A stretch of DNA of 64,000 bases. Source: Gamsiella multidivaricata. Lineage: Eukaryota > Mortierellomycota > Mortierellomycetes > Mortierellales > Mortierellaceae. Position numbers and translations under genes: made by a program. Positions 21,367-32,658 of the stretch are shown here, piece after piece. Position 1 is the stretch's first letter; every line of letters starts with the position of its first letter. Below the pieces are notes generated by a model. The model had not been told where the DNA came from and did not search any database. It worked only from the letters and a program-made list of their open reading frames with translations. The stretch is from the NCBI RefSeq assembly GCF_025024155.1, contig NW_026251762.1, forward strand, positions 124,001 to 188,000, in the 5' to 3' direction.

Positions 21367-22866
21367 ATGCTGAACCAAGTGCCGCCAGAACGACCACCGC
21401 CTTATTCGCGGCATGCCTCAGCAGAGTCACCCTTGCCCTCTACGCCAACCCCACCTCGATCGCCATTGTCAACGCATGTCTCACGTTCTTCGTCGAATGC
21501 ATCTTCGACTCATGTCTGTCTGCCAGACGACTACAATCCACTACAGTACCCACCTCCCTCGCGCGTGCGAGCCGGCGCCAAGCCCGATCTCGGCGATATC
21601 TCAGACCTGGAAGCTGTCGATGATGATGAACCTCCGATTATACCTGTTCCAACCAAAGTACGCCCCGGTACCCTGCTGGAGTACCAGGAACACGACAAGG
21701 ACCTTCAGATCGGAGGATTCCACACTCAAGTCCAGGCTCAAAACATCCAAGGCGTTCAATCCTCGCAAGCAGAGCCGACCAATTTGAGCGGCACTAAAAC
21801 CGCCACGACCTATAAACTGCGCTCACCTATCCAGCCTAAGGAGTTCATCAAGGGTGCGCGTCTTGCAATAGAAGGCTGCTTCATCGCTCTAACGAATCCC
21901 GACTTCAAGAATGGACGACTTTACAAGACATTATTCCGGCTGCTGCTGTTCACTCTGGTCGCCCATCTGGTGACCCAGGTTCTGTTCTTCTTACCCATGG
22001 CGGCCATTGGCAGTCTGCTACGAGTTTTCAGCTATGCAGCGGACGCGGATACGTCGGACTCGCAGCGGGGACTCGAGGTTTTTTCGAACAAGGCCCATGA
22101 GCTGATGAGCTCGGTCCCGTTGCTTGGCCTCTTATTCATGCGATATCTCTATCCTCAGCCCTTGGATGATATCTTTGTCGATTCATTGATGTATTCGGAT
22201 CATTTGCTGCTTCAGGAACACGAGCACGCTAAACAGGAGCAGGCCAGGAACCCGACTGCAGTCGATTCAACATCGCCCTCAATATATGTCATGGACCATC
22301 GTGGACCCTTCACCCCCGCGCTCCTGGCTTATCCGCTCAAAGTTCAACAATGGCAAGAGATGTGGCGATACATGCGTCGAACTTGGAGACGTCTCAAGTG
22401 GGCATTACTCTTCTTGGTACTATCCTGGGTTCCTGTCCTGGGCCGATTCGCGTTTCCGATAGCCTCCTTCCTCTCGACTATCCAGGCGATCGGCTCAAAA
22501 CCTTTGGCGGTGGTCTTCGCATTGGCCTCGTTTATGCTTCCAAGGAGTGTTTCGGTCTATCTGCTCAAGGGTTTCTTCGGATGCAGAGCCTTGACTCGTG
22601 AACTGCTCGACCCATACTTTATCAGGATTGGAATGAGTCATTATCAGAAGCGCAAGTGGTTCAACTATCGAAAAAGCGTCCTGTTGGGCTTTGGAGTCGT
22701 GTTCTATATTGGATGCAGCATCCCGATCATTGGTGTTGCTGTCTATGGTTTGGCACAAGCGTCATCTGCATTCGTGCTCCAATCGCTCGCTGATCCGCCA
22801 CCACCTCCAGTAATCAAACCAAAGACCCAGTCCAAGCGACAAAACTCGCGAAGCAAGAAGGAATAA
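21367..22866 (+). CDS. Multi-pass membrane protein, UsgS-like
   Basis: Single-exon gene of 499 residues. A Pro/Ser-rich N-terminal domain of about 150 residues precedes FIKGARLAIEGCFIALTNP, then hydrophobic segments LFRLLLFTLVAHLVTQVLFF, SSVPLLGLLFMRYLYPQPLD with DDIFVDSLMYSDH, WALLFLVLSWVPVLGRFAFP, LAVVFALASFMLPRSVSVYL and LLGFGVVFYIGCSIPIIGVAVYG. The RG.RL...G...AL.NP, MRY..P..D..F.DSL order matches the fungal transmembrane protein called UsgS, of unknown molecular role. The C-terminus is basic (KTQSKRQNSRSKKE). An AATAAA lies at 22900, shortly after the stop. The family call is by motif resemblance only. Confidence 0.72.
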   Translation: MLNQVPPERPPPYSRHASAESPLPSTPTPPRSPLSTHVSRSSSNASSTHVCLPDDYNPLQYPPPSRVRAGAKPDLGDISDLEAVDDDEPPIIPVPTKVRPGTLLEYQEHDKDLQIGGFHTQVQAQNIQGVQSSQAEPTNLSGTKTATTYKLRSPIQPKEFIKGARLAIEGCFIALTNPDFKNGRLYKTLFRLLLFTLVAHLVTQVLFFLPMAAIGSLLRVFSYAADADTSDSQRGLEVFSNKAHELMSSVPLLGLLFMRYLYPQPLDDIFVDSLMYSDHLLLQEHEHAKQEQARNPTAVDSTSPSIYVMDHRGPFTPALLAYPLKVQQWQEMWRYMRRTWRRLKWALLFLVLSWVPVLGRFAFPIASFLSTIQAIGSKPLAVVFALASFMLPRSVSVYLLKGFFGCRALTRELLDPYFIRIGMSHYQKRKWFNYRKSVLLGFGVVFYIGCSIPIIGVAVYGLAQASSAFVLQSLADPPPPPVIKPKTQSKRQNSRSKKE

Positions 22867-23006
22867 AGGCCCCTAGGATTCATGTACAACCACTTTATCA
22901 ATAAAACTCAATATACCACTGAGGATGACTATAACTCAGCATGTGCGAATTGAAAGAATGATTATTCTATACGATATATAAAAGCAATAGAAGTACGGCC
23001 TAGAAT

Positions 23007-24810
23007 TTAAATATCGTCTGCGTCGCTGTCGCTCCCGGACAGAGACGATCTGTCTAATTCAGTGCCCTGCTGTTCGTCATCCGAGTCCTCTTCACCAAAG
23101 ATCATCAACAGTGGATCGTTCTCGAGCATTGGCAACAGGAACTGTGCGTCCTTCCAGAAATCCATATCCATAGCTGGGACCTTAGCCCCACAGCCCGATT
23201 CCTTCAAATGTTTAACCAACCAATCCTCCACTTCTTCCTCGTTCTCCTCTGCGTGTCCCTCGCTCTGCTCGATCGGTTTTTTGTCCCCAGTCTCGGGCTT
23301 CTCGACTAGACACGAGAAGCAAACACCCAGCATGGTCTGTCGTCGGATATAATTGATGAGCGAAATGGTCTGATAAAAGTTAAGTCCGAGCCTGTGTCTC
23401 TCGCCATCCAGATCGAATCCATGAGCCTCCTTCATATGGTCGCGCGCTGATTGAGCCGAATTGAAGTAGATCTCCTCGAAGAGACACTTGGTCTTTTCCT
23501 CCTCCAGTGCATCGTCCCAATCTGCCCAGGAGTCATCCCGACGGTCATCATCAGAGTCGTATCGATCGTGCTCAAAATTTTCCCAGTTCTTGCCAGGTTC
23601 CAGGTAGTTGATTACGTAGAACTGGTCGTAGAGGCGGTTGCGAGCACTGATTTTGAAGTGTTTCTTCTTGCGCATGTGTTTGCGGAGGACTGCTGGTGAG
23701 GTGAAGGTCTTTTCGCAGTAAAGGCATTGGAGGCTAGCAATCGATAGACCGTGTGCAAAGGTCAGCTTTTCTGATTGGAAAGTCTGTACCACATTCATTT
23801 GTTAAGAACGAATGTCTGCCTGCCTACCTGGTCAATTTGGCTTCCAACATATCGAGGAACTCGTTAACGTTGACAAGATTGTCGGGCAGACCGATGTTGA
23901 AGTTGTGCTCTGCGAACATGTGCTTGAATAAAATAGTTCTTAAGCCAGAGCAGCAGAAACAATTTAGATCACCTATCCCACTTTTCGTACTGCAAATGCA
24001 ATCAAAAAGGCAGACACATTGGGCAACGTACCGGTTCTCGCAGATATTCTTGCAGAAAAGACACTTGCGCTTCAGCTTCGCGTCCTCGTTACGCTCCTTC
24101 TCCTGTATTTTTAAAATCTCGTTCAATTTTTCCCTCTGAATCTCGTCACGCAGGGTCCGGTCTGCTGTTGAGACTGTCGGATCAATTGTGTAATACTCAT
24201 CGCTCTCGTTCTCCTTGACCGCCACCTTCTCAATTCCCTTGGCCTCAATCTCTTCGGCCCAATGGCTCAGATACCGATCCAGAAGGATGAACATGTGGTG
24301 GATATTCTTGAATGCAATCTGATGAGCTTCCTTCAGATGGGCTACCAACGAGGTCGAGTCCGTGAGAGGGTCGGTCAGATCACAGGTGCTGAAGGGGCAA
24401 TGGATCATAATAACGGCGTGATATGGAGGACGGCTGGGTCCTGAGGCAGAGGAAGGATCGTCATCGGATTGGGACGAGTCTGAGTCGCTAGAGAAGGAGC
24501 TCGAGCGGGATCGATTCGTTTGTTTGGTGAAATATTTAGTTGAAGTGGTCGTGGTTGTGCCGCTGTCCTTTTGAGTGGATGCAGTGCCGGCGGCGTCTTT
24601 CTTTGCTGGCTTCTTGGTGTGGTGATGATGATGATTGTGGTTTCCAGACTTATTCGTTCCTGCGGACTTGTCGGCGGAAGTGCGAGAGTCGGTCTTGGAC
24701 GAAGAAGTCGAGGTCGCATTCGCGGAGGATGTGGTCGTGAGAGGCCGCTGCAGTTTATGGCTGGTCGAATGCTTCGACGTGACCGTGGTCCATTCGCCTT
24801 CGTTGCTCAT
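23007..24810 (-). CDS. ZNF277: ZNF277-family C2H2 zinc-finger protein
   Basis: Three exons on the minus strand (24032..24810, 23828..23938, 23007..23733) give 538 residues. The low-complexity N-terminus has a His run (HNHHHHH). The conserved region runs from CPFSTCDLT...HLKEAHQIAF through REKLNEILKIQEKERNED, CLFCKNICENR, HMFAEHNFNIGLPDNLVNVNEFL and LQCLYCEKTFTSPAVLRKHM. It continues with FYVINYLEPGKNWENFEHDR, SWADWDD, HMKEAHGFDL and LGLNFYQTISLINYIRRQ. The paired C2H2 fingers, the FNIGLPDN..N.NEFL block and the W.DWDD acidic patch are diagnostic. Human ZNF277 interacts with Polycomb and with ribosomal protein uS5. The second intron skips a tempting in-frame extension and joins KLT to SLQCLYCEK, which matches the family. 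Confidence 0.9.
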
Positions 24811-25024
24811 ATCGACTTGAAAAGAGGAGTATTTTATGGGGAAAGTGTGATGGCGAGAGAGAGAGGGAGAGAAACGAATGGAAAGGTCTTTAAGCACCGT
24901 GCCCTTGGAACATTTTTTTTTTTTCAATTGAGTTTGGAGGCTTATGTTCCCCTCCTTGGTGACCATTAAAAAGTGGTGGCAAGAACCTCTCCATCGCAGA
25001 CATTGAGAAACAAGACCCATCGAC

Positions 25025-26626
25025 ATGACATCCATCAGGAACCACGCAGAACAGCACAATACCGCTGTCTACAATGACTACAAGAAGGACAGGAAGGTCG
25101 GAGAGGGTGCCTATGCCGTCGTATATCTCGGTATGGCTACCAAGGACAACACATCAGGCATCAGGTTGCTCGAGTACAATAATGGTACTGTAAGGAGGTG
25201 CGCCCTTCTACTCACGCCATGCGTGAAATTCAACTGGCCTCCATAGGGACGCAACTGTCGACAAAAAAGACGGTTGCTATCAAGAAGATCAAGATTGGAC
25301 AGTTTAAGGATGGCTTGGATATGAGTGCTATCCGCGAAGTCAAAACTTTGCAGGAGCTGCGACACCCCAACGTGATCGAGGCAAGTACATCCTTTGCTTA
25401 GCTGCAAACGGGATTGCGACAACGTTTAAGGACATTTCACTGACAATAAAAGGCTCGATTGCTTCTGGAAACAATAGCTTATGGAAGTGTATTTCCATAA
25501 GACAAACCTCAACCTCGTTCTCGAATACCTGGAGTCAGACCTAGAAATGATCATCAAGGACAAGAGCATCGTGTTTATGCCTGGGGATGTCAAGCACTGG
25601 ATGCTAATGACACTGCGAGGACTCGATCATTGCCACAGGAACTGGATCCTTCATAGGGTGTGAACTCGTGCTTGTGCCCTGCAACATATCAATGCATTAT
25701 GAGGATCGGCATCCAACTCGCAGAGCGCTGACATACTGTCATTTTGTTGCATGGATAATATCATTCAGGATATGAAGCCAAACAACTTGCTTCTCGGCCG
25801 AGATGGACAGCTCAAACTTGCCGATTTCGGTCTTGCAAGGGACTTTGGAGATCGCAATCGACTAATGACAGCACAGGTCGTTACAAGGTACCTGCACACG
25901 AGTATCGAAATGAATTCAAGGGCACCTCAGGATTTAAATCGCTCATCTCCAGCATTTCCCTCATCGTGTTCATAATAGATGGTACCGGGCACCAGAGTTG
26001 TTGTTCGGAGCCAGAGAATACGGATACGGAATCGACATTTGGGCCATTGGATGTATTTTTGCTGAGCTCTTGCTTCGTAACCCGTACTTGCCTGGCAATA
26101 CCGATATGGATCAGCTAGATACCATGTTTAGAGCTCTGGGAACACCCACAGAAGCAGAATGGCCCGTACGTGGAGATTTTCAAGGATCCATCAATTGATG
26201 AAATCGGAAGAGATGCCTACAACTGACGCCATATTTCATACGCTGAACTCGTAGGGCATCAGCTCATTATCGAATTATGTGCAGTTCAAGCAGTACCCAA
26301 GGACACCTCTCAGGCTGCTATTCACTGCTGCTGGGGCTGATACCTTGGAACTGTTAGAGAGCATGCTGATCTATGACCCCAACCGCCGGATATCTGCTCG
26401 CGAGGTAGGCGCTTTGCAATCTCCTTGAACTAAGTGCATCAGGCAGTGCTGTTGTTATCTGCGTATTTACGCGCCATTTAATTTCATCACTCTCTGCCAG
26501 GCCTTGCTCCACCCGTACTTCTACAACAAGCCAAGGCCAACCCCGCTGGAGAACTTGCCGAAACATGTCCGTGATACTCCAGAAGTTGCGAAGCAAAAGC
26601 GTAAAGCTGCAGCCCTCGGTGCGTGA
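25025..26626 (+). CDS. CDK7: Cyclin-dependent kinase 7 (CAK/TFIIH kinase, Kin28-like)
   Basis: Seven exons (25025..25130, 25247..25380, 25478..25657, 25769..25887, 25979..26165, 26255..26404, 26501..26626) give 333 residues, close to the family norm. Visible are the Gly loop [19 protein letters not shown] (catalytic Lys), [16 protein letters not shown] (NRTALRE-type helix), [14 protein letters not shown] (HRD loop, with the D starting exon 4), [11 protein letters not shown], the T-loop ending in [17 protein letters not shown], and [22 protein letters not shown]. The C-terminal [12 protein letters not shown] is CDK7-specific (the PGPTP motif). It phosphorylates the RNA polymerase II CTD within TFIIH and, in some fungi, activates CDKs. 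Intron 2 has a GC donor (GAG|GCAAGT). Confidence 0.95.
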
Positions 26627-28602
26627 AGAAAAATAGATGATGATCCATGAAAAGGACGAAAGTATGCCCCTGTTTAACGTTTGCGCTACTGCTTGTTTTA
26701 TTGTTTGTGATTCTGACACTTGAGTATTACTACTACACCATCTGCCTTTTTTTGTTTTATTCGGGACGAACGAAAACCATTCTCTGAAACAAAATACCCA
26801 AACAGAGGCCTATGATTTACATTCAGAGGATAGCAGGAAGATTGCACGCGTCCTAGACTTTAGAGCTCTGTCGTAACTTTCAAAATTAAATATGAGCGAG
26901 CGTACTTTGGTAATTTAGATATGTGGCGAAGTAAAACGTGCCTTGTACGGCTCAAGGAGATATGCGTGGTGCTGAAGGGACAGTGTGAAGGCCTCGACAA
27001 GGTATTTCCATGGAGGAAATGGCGAAGACAGAAACTACATTCAAATCTGCAGATGATGTTGTATTCAAAATACATGCTCCTTGGAGGATAAGCGTCATCT
27101 CAGTGGTCGACCGAGTAAGATACATGGTAGTCGTAAAAGAGGCACGGCGACAGCTTTTTTCTGGTCCAGCTATATCAACAACAGCAAAACCGAGAGGCGT
27201 AGCCGTCGTTATAAAATGGTAAGATAATCTACAGGCTGACAAAACCAGCAATGAGAAATTGACCTAGGTACTCATGTTAGATTGACAAGAGGGCTTCGAA
27301 TATGAGAGTGCGTTTGAGAAAGCAGCGATATTGGAGGCGACATCCGGCTCTTTGTGTCAAGAGAGCGGAGATGGTTCTTGAGGCAACCGATTCAAAGTGG
27401 ATCTTGATGCTAGTCATATCACTGCTAAATTGTTTTCAGTCGCACACTGTACCACTGAAACACATCCAACCAAATCCGAATGGGCGAAGCAGTTTCGCCA
27501 GTCAGAAGGGTATCACAGCAGAACAGTGTGCATTTGAGTCGCGTTGTCATCGCCGCCGGCAACTAGTATGGCTGTGTGAATATGGGCCCAATGGGTACGG
27601 GCATTTGTATAGGTCCATAGTAAATCAGCGAACAAGTGGGTAGCGAGGAAGGACTATATTGCGTCAAGAAGCCTATTCCTTGAAAACGACTCTTTACAGA
27701 GTATAAGGTGCCCGGCATCCACGAGGCCGAACTGTAGCTACATTAAACATTCAGGTCTACTCATCCTGCTTTGTGCCCCAATGCATCGGCGATGCAGGCA
27801 GCCAAGACGGCATGGCAGAGGAAAGACGAGATCGAGCAGCGACTAGAGAGGAGTGAAAAGGAGTTCAAGACGAGATTTAGATCCGAGGAAGTTGCAGGAG
27901 CAGTAAGAGTCGTTTCAATTCCAGTTAAAGACTGTGATGGAGGTATTTCTACAAAACAGACCTTGAGGTGTCCTCTTTGCTAATAGCAAAGTAGTGCGTG
28001 TTAGAGCCAACGACACTTTTGTATGGATACTTATCCCCCTGTATATTGGATAAAGAGCTCGGCTTGGTCGGCTTTGTGGACTCCTCCTTCAGGACCGGCT
28101 CCGTTTTTGATCCTTGTCATCCAGCTCAATGATGAAGCCCAAAAAATAGGTTGATTTATCTGCAAAGAAATGGAGGGACGTTATCCTCCAGGCTGCCATA
28201 AAGGATATGCTTCAGGTCCCAGATGCCAAAGCAGACTGTGGCCTTAGAGACCCCGACTTTCTGAGGCGGTGTGGCTGGTTTCATTGACCGAATAAACCAA
28301 GTTTTACATGGGCTTAGTGCGAGCAACCCAAATCTTTGAGGCCCCACACACTATAGCAACGATGCGTCCTCATGCCAAAACAGCTGCGGTTTATTAACAT
28401 CACCCATTGACGTTGCATCGTTTAACGCGAGTAACTCTTTAAAAGAGTAGATGCTGTTCATCGCGTTCTTTTAAACGATTCCTGCAATAGTTTTTTTTTC
28501 CGACCTGGAACTCGGCCGAGGCCAAATCAATGGACGAATTTTGATTGGCAGACACAATTTCACTTGCTACTACCTGTGCGATCGATTCGAACATGATGCA
28601 GC

Positions 28603-28603
<1 letters not shown>
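26627..28603. other. Two-kilobase stretch without a recognised gene
   Basis: Several short open frames occur (27010-27222 and 27302-27643 on the plus strand, 28156-28347 on the minus strand) but none has a domain I recognise. The first two could be joined by a GTAAGA...TTAG intron (about 27219 to 27280), which is not enough to call a gene. The 27771-27983 frame is coiled-coil-like (QRKDEIEQRLERSEKEFKTR). The stretch could be decayed repeats or a lineage-specific gene. Confidence 0.4.

Positions 28604-28640
<37 letters not shown>
28604..28640. repeat. Poly(T) tract, 37 nt
   Basis: Thirty-seven uninterrupted T ending eight bases before the YbeY start codon. Confidence 0.95.
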
Positions 28641-28648
28641 CATTCTTC

Positions 28649-29350
28649 ATGATCCTGCTCAAGAACACACAAGCGATTCTCAAACTGCCAAATCGTACCG
28701 TGAAAAAGCAGATCCAGCTGCTGCTCACCGCGGCCGGATATCGTGATTGGGATATCGGGGTCTGCCTTACGGGAGATAAAGCGGTGCGACAATTGAACGC
28801 TCAGTACCGGGGCAAGGACAGGTCCACGGACATCCTGTCCTTTCCTTTCGCGGAGGTAATATAGGATTCACAGACACGCACTCCAGAGGAGCGCTCGAAT
28901 CAATATTCGATTAATTCGAGATTACTTATGTACGTCTGACATGTTTAGGCTGTGCGCCCGGGTGTCTTGCCGACCCCGCGCTCAGAGGACGATAAGAACT
29001 TGGGCGATCTCTTTATCTCGATGCGCTATGTCAACAAATGGTGCAAGGAGCACAAGGTCGACATTCATGAAAGGCTGCCAGTACTTTACGCCCATGGCAT
29101 TTGTCATTTACTTGGGTATGACCATCAAGACGACAAGGACTTTTCAGTGGTATGCCTACCTGCTGTTCATCTCGGTGGCCGACCTATGATGTTCTAAAGG
29201 ATCGGTCAATCCTCTTGATCTGCAATTGACACCGTTGCTATTTATTCCTGATAGATGAAGCGGAAAGAAACCAAGATCCTGAATAAAATGAAAGAATGGC
29301 AGGCCATGCTTGAGGCACAAGAACCTCCACCCACAAATCCACCATCGTAG
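28649..29350 (+). CDS. ybeY: YbeY-family rRNA maturation endoribonuclease (mitochondrial)
   Basis: Three exons (28649..28855, 28949..29149, 29255..29350), all phase 0, give 167 residues, the usual size. It shows LTGDKAVRQLNAQYRGKDRSTDILSFPF and the zinc-binding signature HGICHLLGYDH (three His, H-x3-H-x5-H). YbeY is a metal-dependent endonuclease that matures the 3' end of small-subunit rRNA; eukaryotic copies act in mitochondria or plastids. The start chosen is the ATG immediately after a 37-nt T tract. No clear mitochondrial presequence is seen with this start, though the N-terminus is basic and amphipathic-capable (KLPNRTVKKQIQLLL). Confidence 0.92.
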
Positions 29351-29479
29351 AGAAACACGCCATTGCTAGCAACTTCATCCTGTGTACATTAAAAACGTCT
29401 GTACCTTTATTCAAAACGTCCTGCTGTAACAATTAGAGAATCAGAGTCGCTTGCGTTTGCAATCAAACAATCAAAGGTT

Positions 29480-31117
29480 CTAAACAAGAGTGTTGGCGTT
29501 CAGCTCCTCGGCAGCCTTCTTCTCGGCCTTAATGATCTCAATTTCCTGTAGCATCCTCTTGTGCTCCTCCATCTCGCGCTCATACATCGCCACGTCCTCC
29601 ATCTTGGCATTGCGATCACCCATCCAAAGGAGCATCATGGGCACAAAAGAGAACAGGACACAGGCTGTTGTAATACAGTTCCAGCGGAAGCCATGTCGCT
29701 GGTAGATAACTCCTGCCAAGATCGGTCCAATCAGCATTCCAAAGCTGAAGGCAATGTTGAAGATGGCAAACGCTCTTGCAAAAGCAGCCTTGTCGCCCGT
29801 ATGTCGTACCACCGCAGAGATTTCGCCCAAAATCGGGGCAATGAAACTGGATGTCGAAAGACCGATACCAATCAGGGTGAGGATGATCGCCCAAAGGGGT
29901 TTGCCCTCGATGCTGAGGATGAGCATGAAACAGCCACAGATGAAAACTGCAGAGGAACATAGGTACTTGGCGCCGTATCGGTCCGAGAACCAACCAGCCA
30001 AGGGAGAACAAATGGTCGGCATCGTGAACGCGATAAAGACAAGACCGATCTGACCCTCAGTCATACTGAAGCGATCTCGGAGATAGTATGGCAGCGTGGG
30101 CTCGAGTGAGGAGAGATCAAAGGCCTCGAGGGTAGTGACAGCAACGGCGGCGATCATACGCTTGGTCGTGATTAGTTTCCAGAGCGAGGTATGACGGGCC
30201 TCCTCAACTGGGATTCCGTTGGCAATGTCACGTTCGCGGATCTCGCATTCGTAGCGACGGATCTCGAGGACTTCGTCCGCACGGACCTCGATCAGGATAG
30301 AGAGCAGGAAGATGACAAGGGCTGCAAAGGCGATGCAGAAATAGAACGGAGCGCGGGCACCAAAGGCATCGTGGAGGAGGCCGCCGATGGGAGGGCCGCC
30401 CAGAAGACCCATGGTGTGGCCGATGAGCGACTTGCCCATCTGAACACCCATCTCGTTGGCGGGGAAAGAGTCGGTCATGAGGGCAAGGCCGAGTGTCCAG
30501 ACAGCACCACCAGAGACGCCCTGGAAGAAACGGGCGATGACGAGGAGCCAGTAGACCTTGGCGAACATAAAGATGATGGTAGCGATCAACATGCCAGAGA
30601 GGCCTATCATCATGGGGAGGCGACGAGAGGCCATCTTATCGGAGAGGACACCAAAGATCGGAGAGGCGGACATGATACCGGCGGCATAGACGGCGACGAG
30701 GACGCCGGTCAAGGTGGAGTCGCCATGCATGTCAGCGATGATCGAGGGCATGATGGGAATGATAATACCGTAAGTGACCATGTCGGTGAAGAGCGCCAGG
30801 AGAATGGTGATAGTGATGAAGTGCTTGGATGTGCGCAGCCAGTAGAGGAAGGGCTTCTTGATGGTGGAGGGCACGGTGGCATCATGTAATGATTCACTGG
30901 ATGGAAGACCGGACCGGACCGGGGACCCGCCCTTCTCGAGTGAGTTCAAGGAGTCCACATCGACGTCTGCTGTGGCAGTGACGGCGGTACCGGCATCAGC
31001 GTCGTTGGAGGAGGTCAGGGTAGTCTGTGGAGTGGTAGGAAGGAGTGCACGATCTGCGTCGCAAGGGGCACTTGCGGAAAGATTTACGGCGTGGTCATTG
31101 GAGGCAACTGGCTGCAT
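29480..31117 (-). CDS. Major facilitator superfamily transporter, DHA1-type
   Basis: Single-exon gene of 545 residues. A polar N-terminus of about 90 residues leads to a first helix (FITITILLALFTDMVTYGIIIPIMP). The MFS motif A is visible (GVLSDKMASRRLPMM), with the repeat-2 equivalent GWFSDRYGAKYL, and motif C-like Gly-rich segments (GHTMGLLGGPPIGG). About twelve transmembrane helices are present, with a central loop at VPVEEARHTSLWK. The C-terminus is a charged coiled coil (EREMEEHKRMLQEIEIIKAE). The pattern resembles vesicular monoamine/tetracycline-type DHA1 exporters; substrate unknown. A TATA-like box lies about 160 bases upstream. Confidence 0.9.
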   Translation of the reverse strand: MQPVASNDHAVNLSASAPCDADRALLPTTPQTTLTSSNDADAGTAVTATADVDVDSLNSLEKGGSPVRSGLPSSESLHDATVPSTIKKPFLYWLRTSKHFITITILLALFTDMVTYGIIIPIMPSIIADMHGDSTLTGVLVAVYAAGIMSASPIFGVLSDKMASRRLPMMIGLSGMLIATIIFMFAKVYWLLVIARFFQGVSGGAVWTLGLALMTDSFPANEMGVQMGKSLIGHTMGLLGGPPIGGLLHDAFGARAPFYFCIAFAALVIFLLSILIEVRADEVLEIRRYECEIRERDIANGIPVEEARHTSLWKLITTKRMIAAVAVTTLEAFDLSSLEPTLPYYLRDRFSMTEGQIGLVFIAFTMPTICSPLAGWFSDRYGAKYLCSSAVFICGCFMLILSIEGKPLWAIILTLIGIGLSTSSFIAPILGEISAVVRHTGDKAAFARAFAIFNIAFSFGMLIGPILAGVIYQRHGFRWNCITTACVLFSFVPMMLLWMGDRNAKMEDVAMYEREMEEHKRMLQEIEIIKAEKKAAEELNANTLV

Positions 31118-31277
31118 GTGGTATATCCAGAAAGGATTATTTAAAGTGTCTTAGTGGTATTTGATAGTAGGATGGATGTGGAGAGTGCTATCCATAACGG
31201 GGTGCGTCAGAGCTGGGATGGAGTGATAGCGTGAGTGTATGTGGACAACGGAAAAGTGGGACCACAACAGGCACCGG

Positions 31278-31285
31278 TTTTTATA
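31278..31285 (-). promoter_or_regulatory. TATA box (TATAAAAA) of MFS gene
   Basis: Minus-strand CATATAAAAA about 160 bases upstream of the MFS start. The ATX1 gene at 33168 has a very similar ACATATAAAAG box. Confidence 0.45.
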
Positions 31286-31467
31286 TGTTTTCTTTCATGT
31301 AGAGTTTAAGGTGCCGGGGCTGAATGTTCCACTCGTAATGCTTACAAGGGGCTCTCGCTGTCGGGTAAGGATCTGAGTTTTTTTTGTTCTTTTTTGGTTG
31401 GTCGGACAATTGAATTGTCTAGCTAGTCCATTCTGCGTCCACATCTTTCGCCTTTGCCGCTGTGTGC

Positions 31468-31470
<3 letters not shown>

Positions 31471-31505
<35 letters not shown>
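31471..31505. repeat. Poly(T) tract, 35 nt
   Basis: Thirty-five uninterrupted T. Confidence 0.95.
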
Positions 31506-31509
<4 letters not shown>

Positions 31510-32210
31510 CTGTACTTTCGGCCGCACAGCCAGTTGTGCCATCCCTGTCAAGTGGTGCGCAGCCTACCCTCACTATTAGTTCCCAATAAGGTTGACAAAA
31601 AAAGCCATCCCTCCCATGAGAATGGGAACCGATCGATCTGAAGATCGTGCCATTGCACCCTTGCCTTTTCGCTGTAGGTGGCGACGGGCAACAGGAGCAA
31701 ACATGTGGAGCATCGGAAAATGTATAGATGTATGATGATGATCATCCCGTAACGAAGACTATGGCTCGGAAAGGGATTGTACAGGATTAGCTGTTGCGGC
31801 GATGGCTAGGATGATGATGGGACCCAGAATTTCTTGTTTGAGTGCTGGGTTGTCTGTCCGTCCGGGACATTGCAGACGCCTAGCCGGATATAGTGCCGAT
31901 GGTGGTTTTCTATCGGGAGGATGTTTCCCTTTGTTGGAGTACATCTGGAAGAGTAGGAAAAAAGAAAAAGAGGAGTGCATTGTTAAGAGAGGCATTTGAG
32001 GACGCTCAGGTGAGGTAAGCGCCAGGGAAATGTTGATCTTGTTCAGCGCTAGCACCAATTCGCCCTAAGGTGACGTTGGTAAGAATTTCGGTAAACGTTG
32101 TCCCCCCAGACACTCAGGTACAGCTGCGCGCAGATGGACCGTGCGCAGTCGGACGGCCTTACCGATGTCTTGGGGGCGAAAATAATAATCTCCGGGCCCT
32201 TTCTCCCTTC

Positions 32211-32215
<5 letters not shown>

Positions 32216-32240
<25 letters not shown>
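32216..32240. repeat. (TC)n microsatellite
   Basis: Twenty-five bases of perfect TC dinucleotide repeat. Confidence 0.95.
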
Positions 32241-32248
<8 letters not shown>

Positions 32249-32658
32249 TATCCTTGGTGCTGCGCCCGCCTCCTCCCATCAGTCGACAAAAGCTCATGCC
32301 CCACAGCTTCCATTTTCGGCTTCTTGTAAATCTTGTGCACCTTTGTCTCCTTTTCGCCATGTGGCCATGCGTCAACGCCATGCGACATGTGTAACAATGG
32401 TATAAATCTGCATTATAGGCATCACATATACTCAATCCATCATGTGTTCCTACGCGTCCCTTTACACTAAACCTGTAAAGCCTTGTATTCGAATATAGAC
32501 CCTGATATTTATTGAACTCTTGATCGATATGGACGTGGTCAACAAAAAGTAATAATGGCGAGGAGGAGAGTAAGGGGTCCAAAGATAGCAGAGACCGCGC
32601 CGGAGAATATATTCCGCCGAGGACATGCATTGTCCCTTGCATCTAAAGGGATGCTCAG

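Larger units (their letters stand above)
31286..32658. other. Intergenic, low-complexity tracts
   Basis: No supported gene. It contains a 35-nt T tract (31471-31505) and a (TC)n run (32216-32240). The longest open frame (32049-32642, minus) runs through the TC repeat and has no domain, so it was not called. Confidence 0.5.

Noticed and set aside
23734..23827. Extension of ZNF277 exon 3 upstream through NVVQTFQSEK
   Set aside because: It does not join in phase to exon 2; the acceptor before LQCLYCEK does, and it matches the family spacing.
27010..27643. Two plus-strand frames that might be spliced into a gene
   Set aside because: A GTAAGA donor and TTAG acceptor exist, but the product has no recognisable domain and no consistent downstream exon.
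30191..30889. 232-codon plus-strand open frame
   Set aside because: It is antisense to the MFS transporter, whose motifs on the other strand are unmistakable; the frame is a codon-bias shadow.
32049..32642. 197-codon minus-strand open frame
   Set aside because: It runs through a TC microsatellite (RERERERE) and has no domain or conserved segment.
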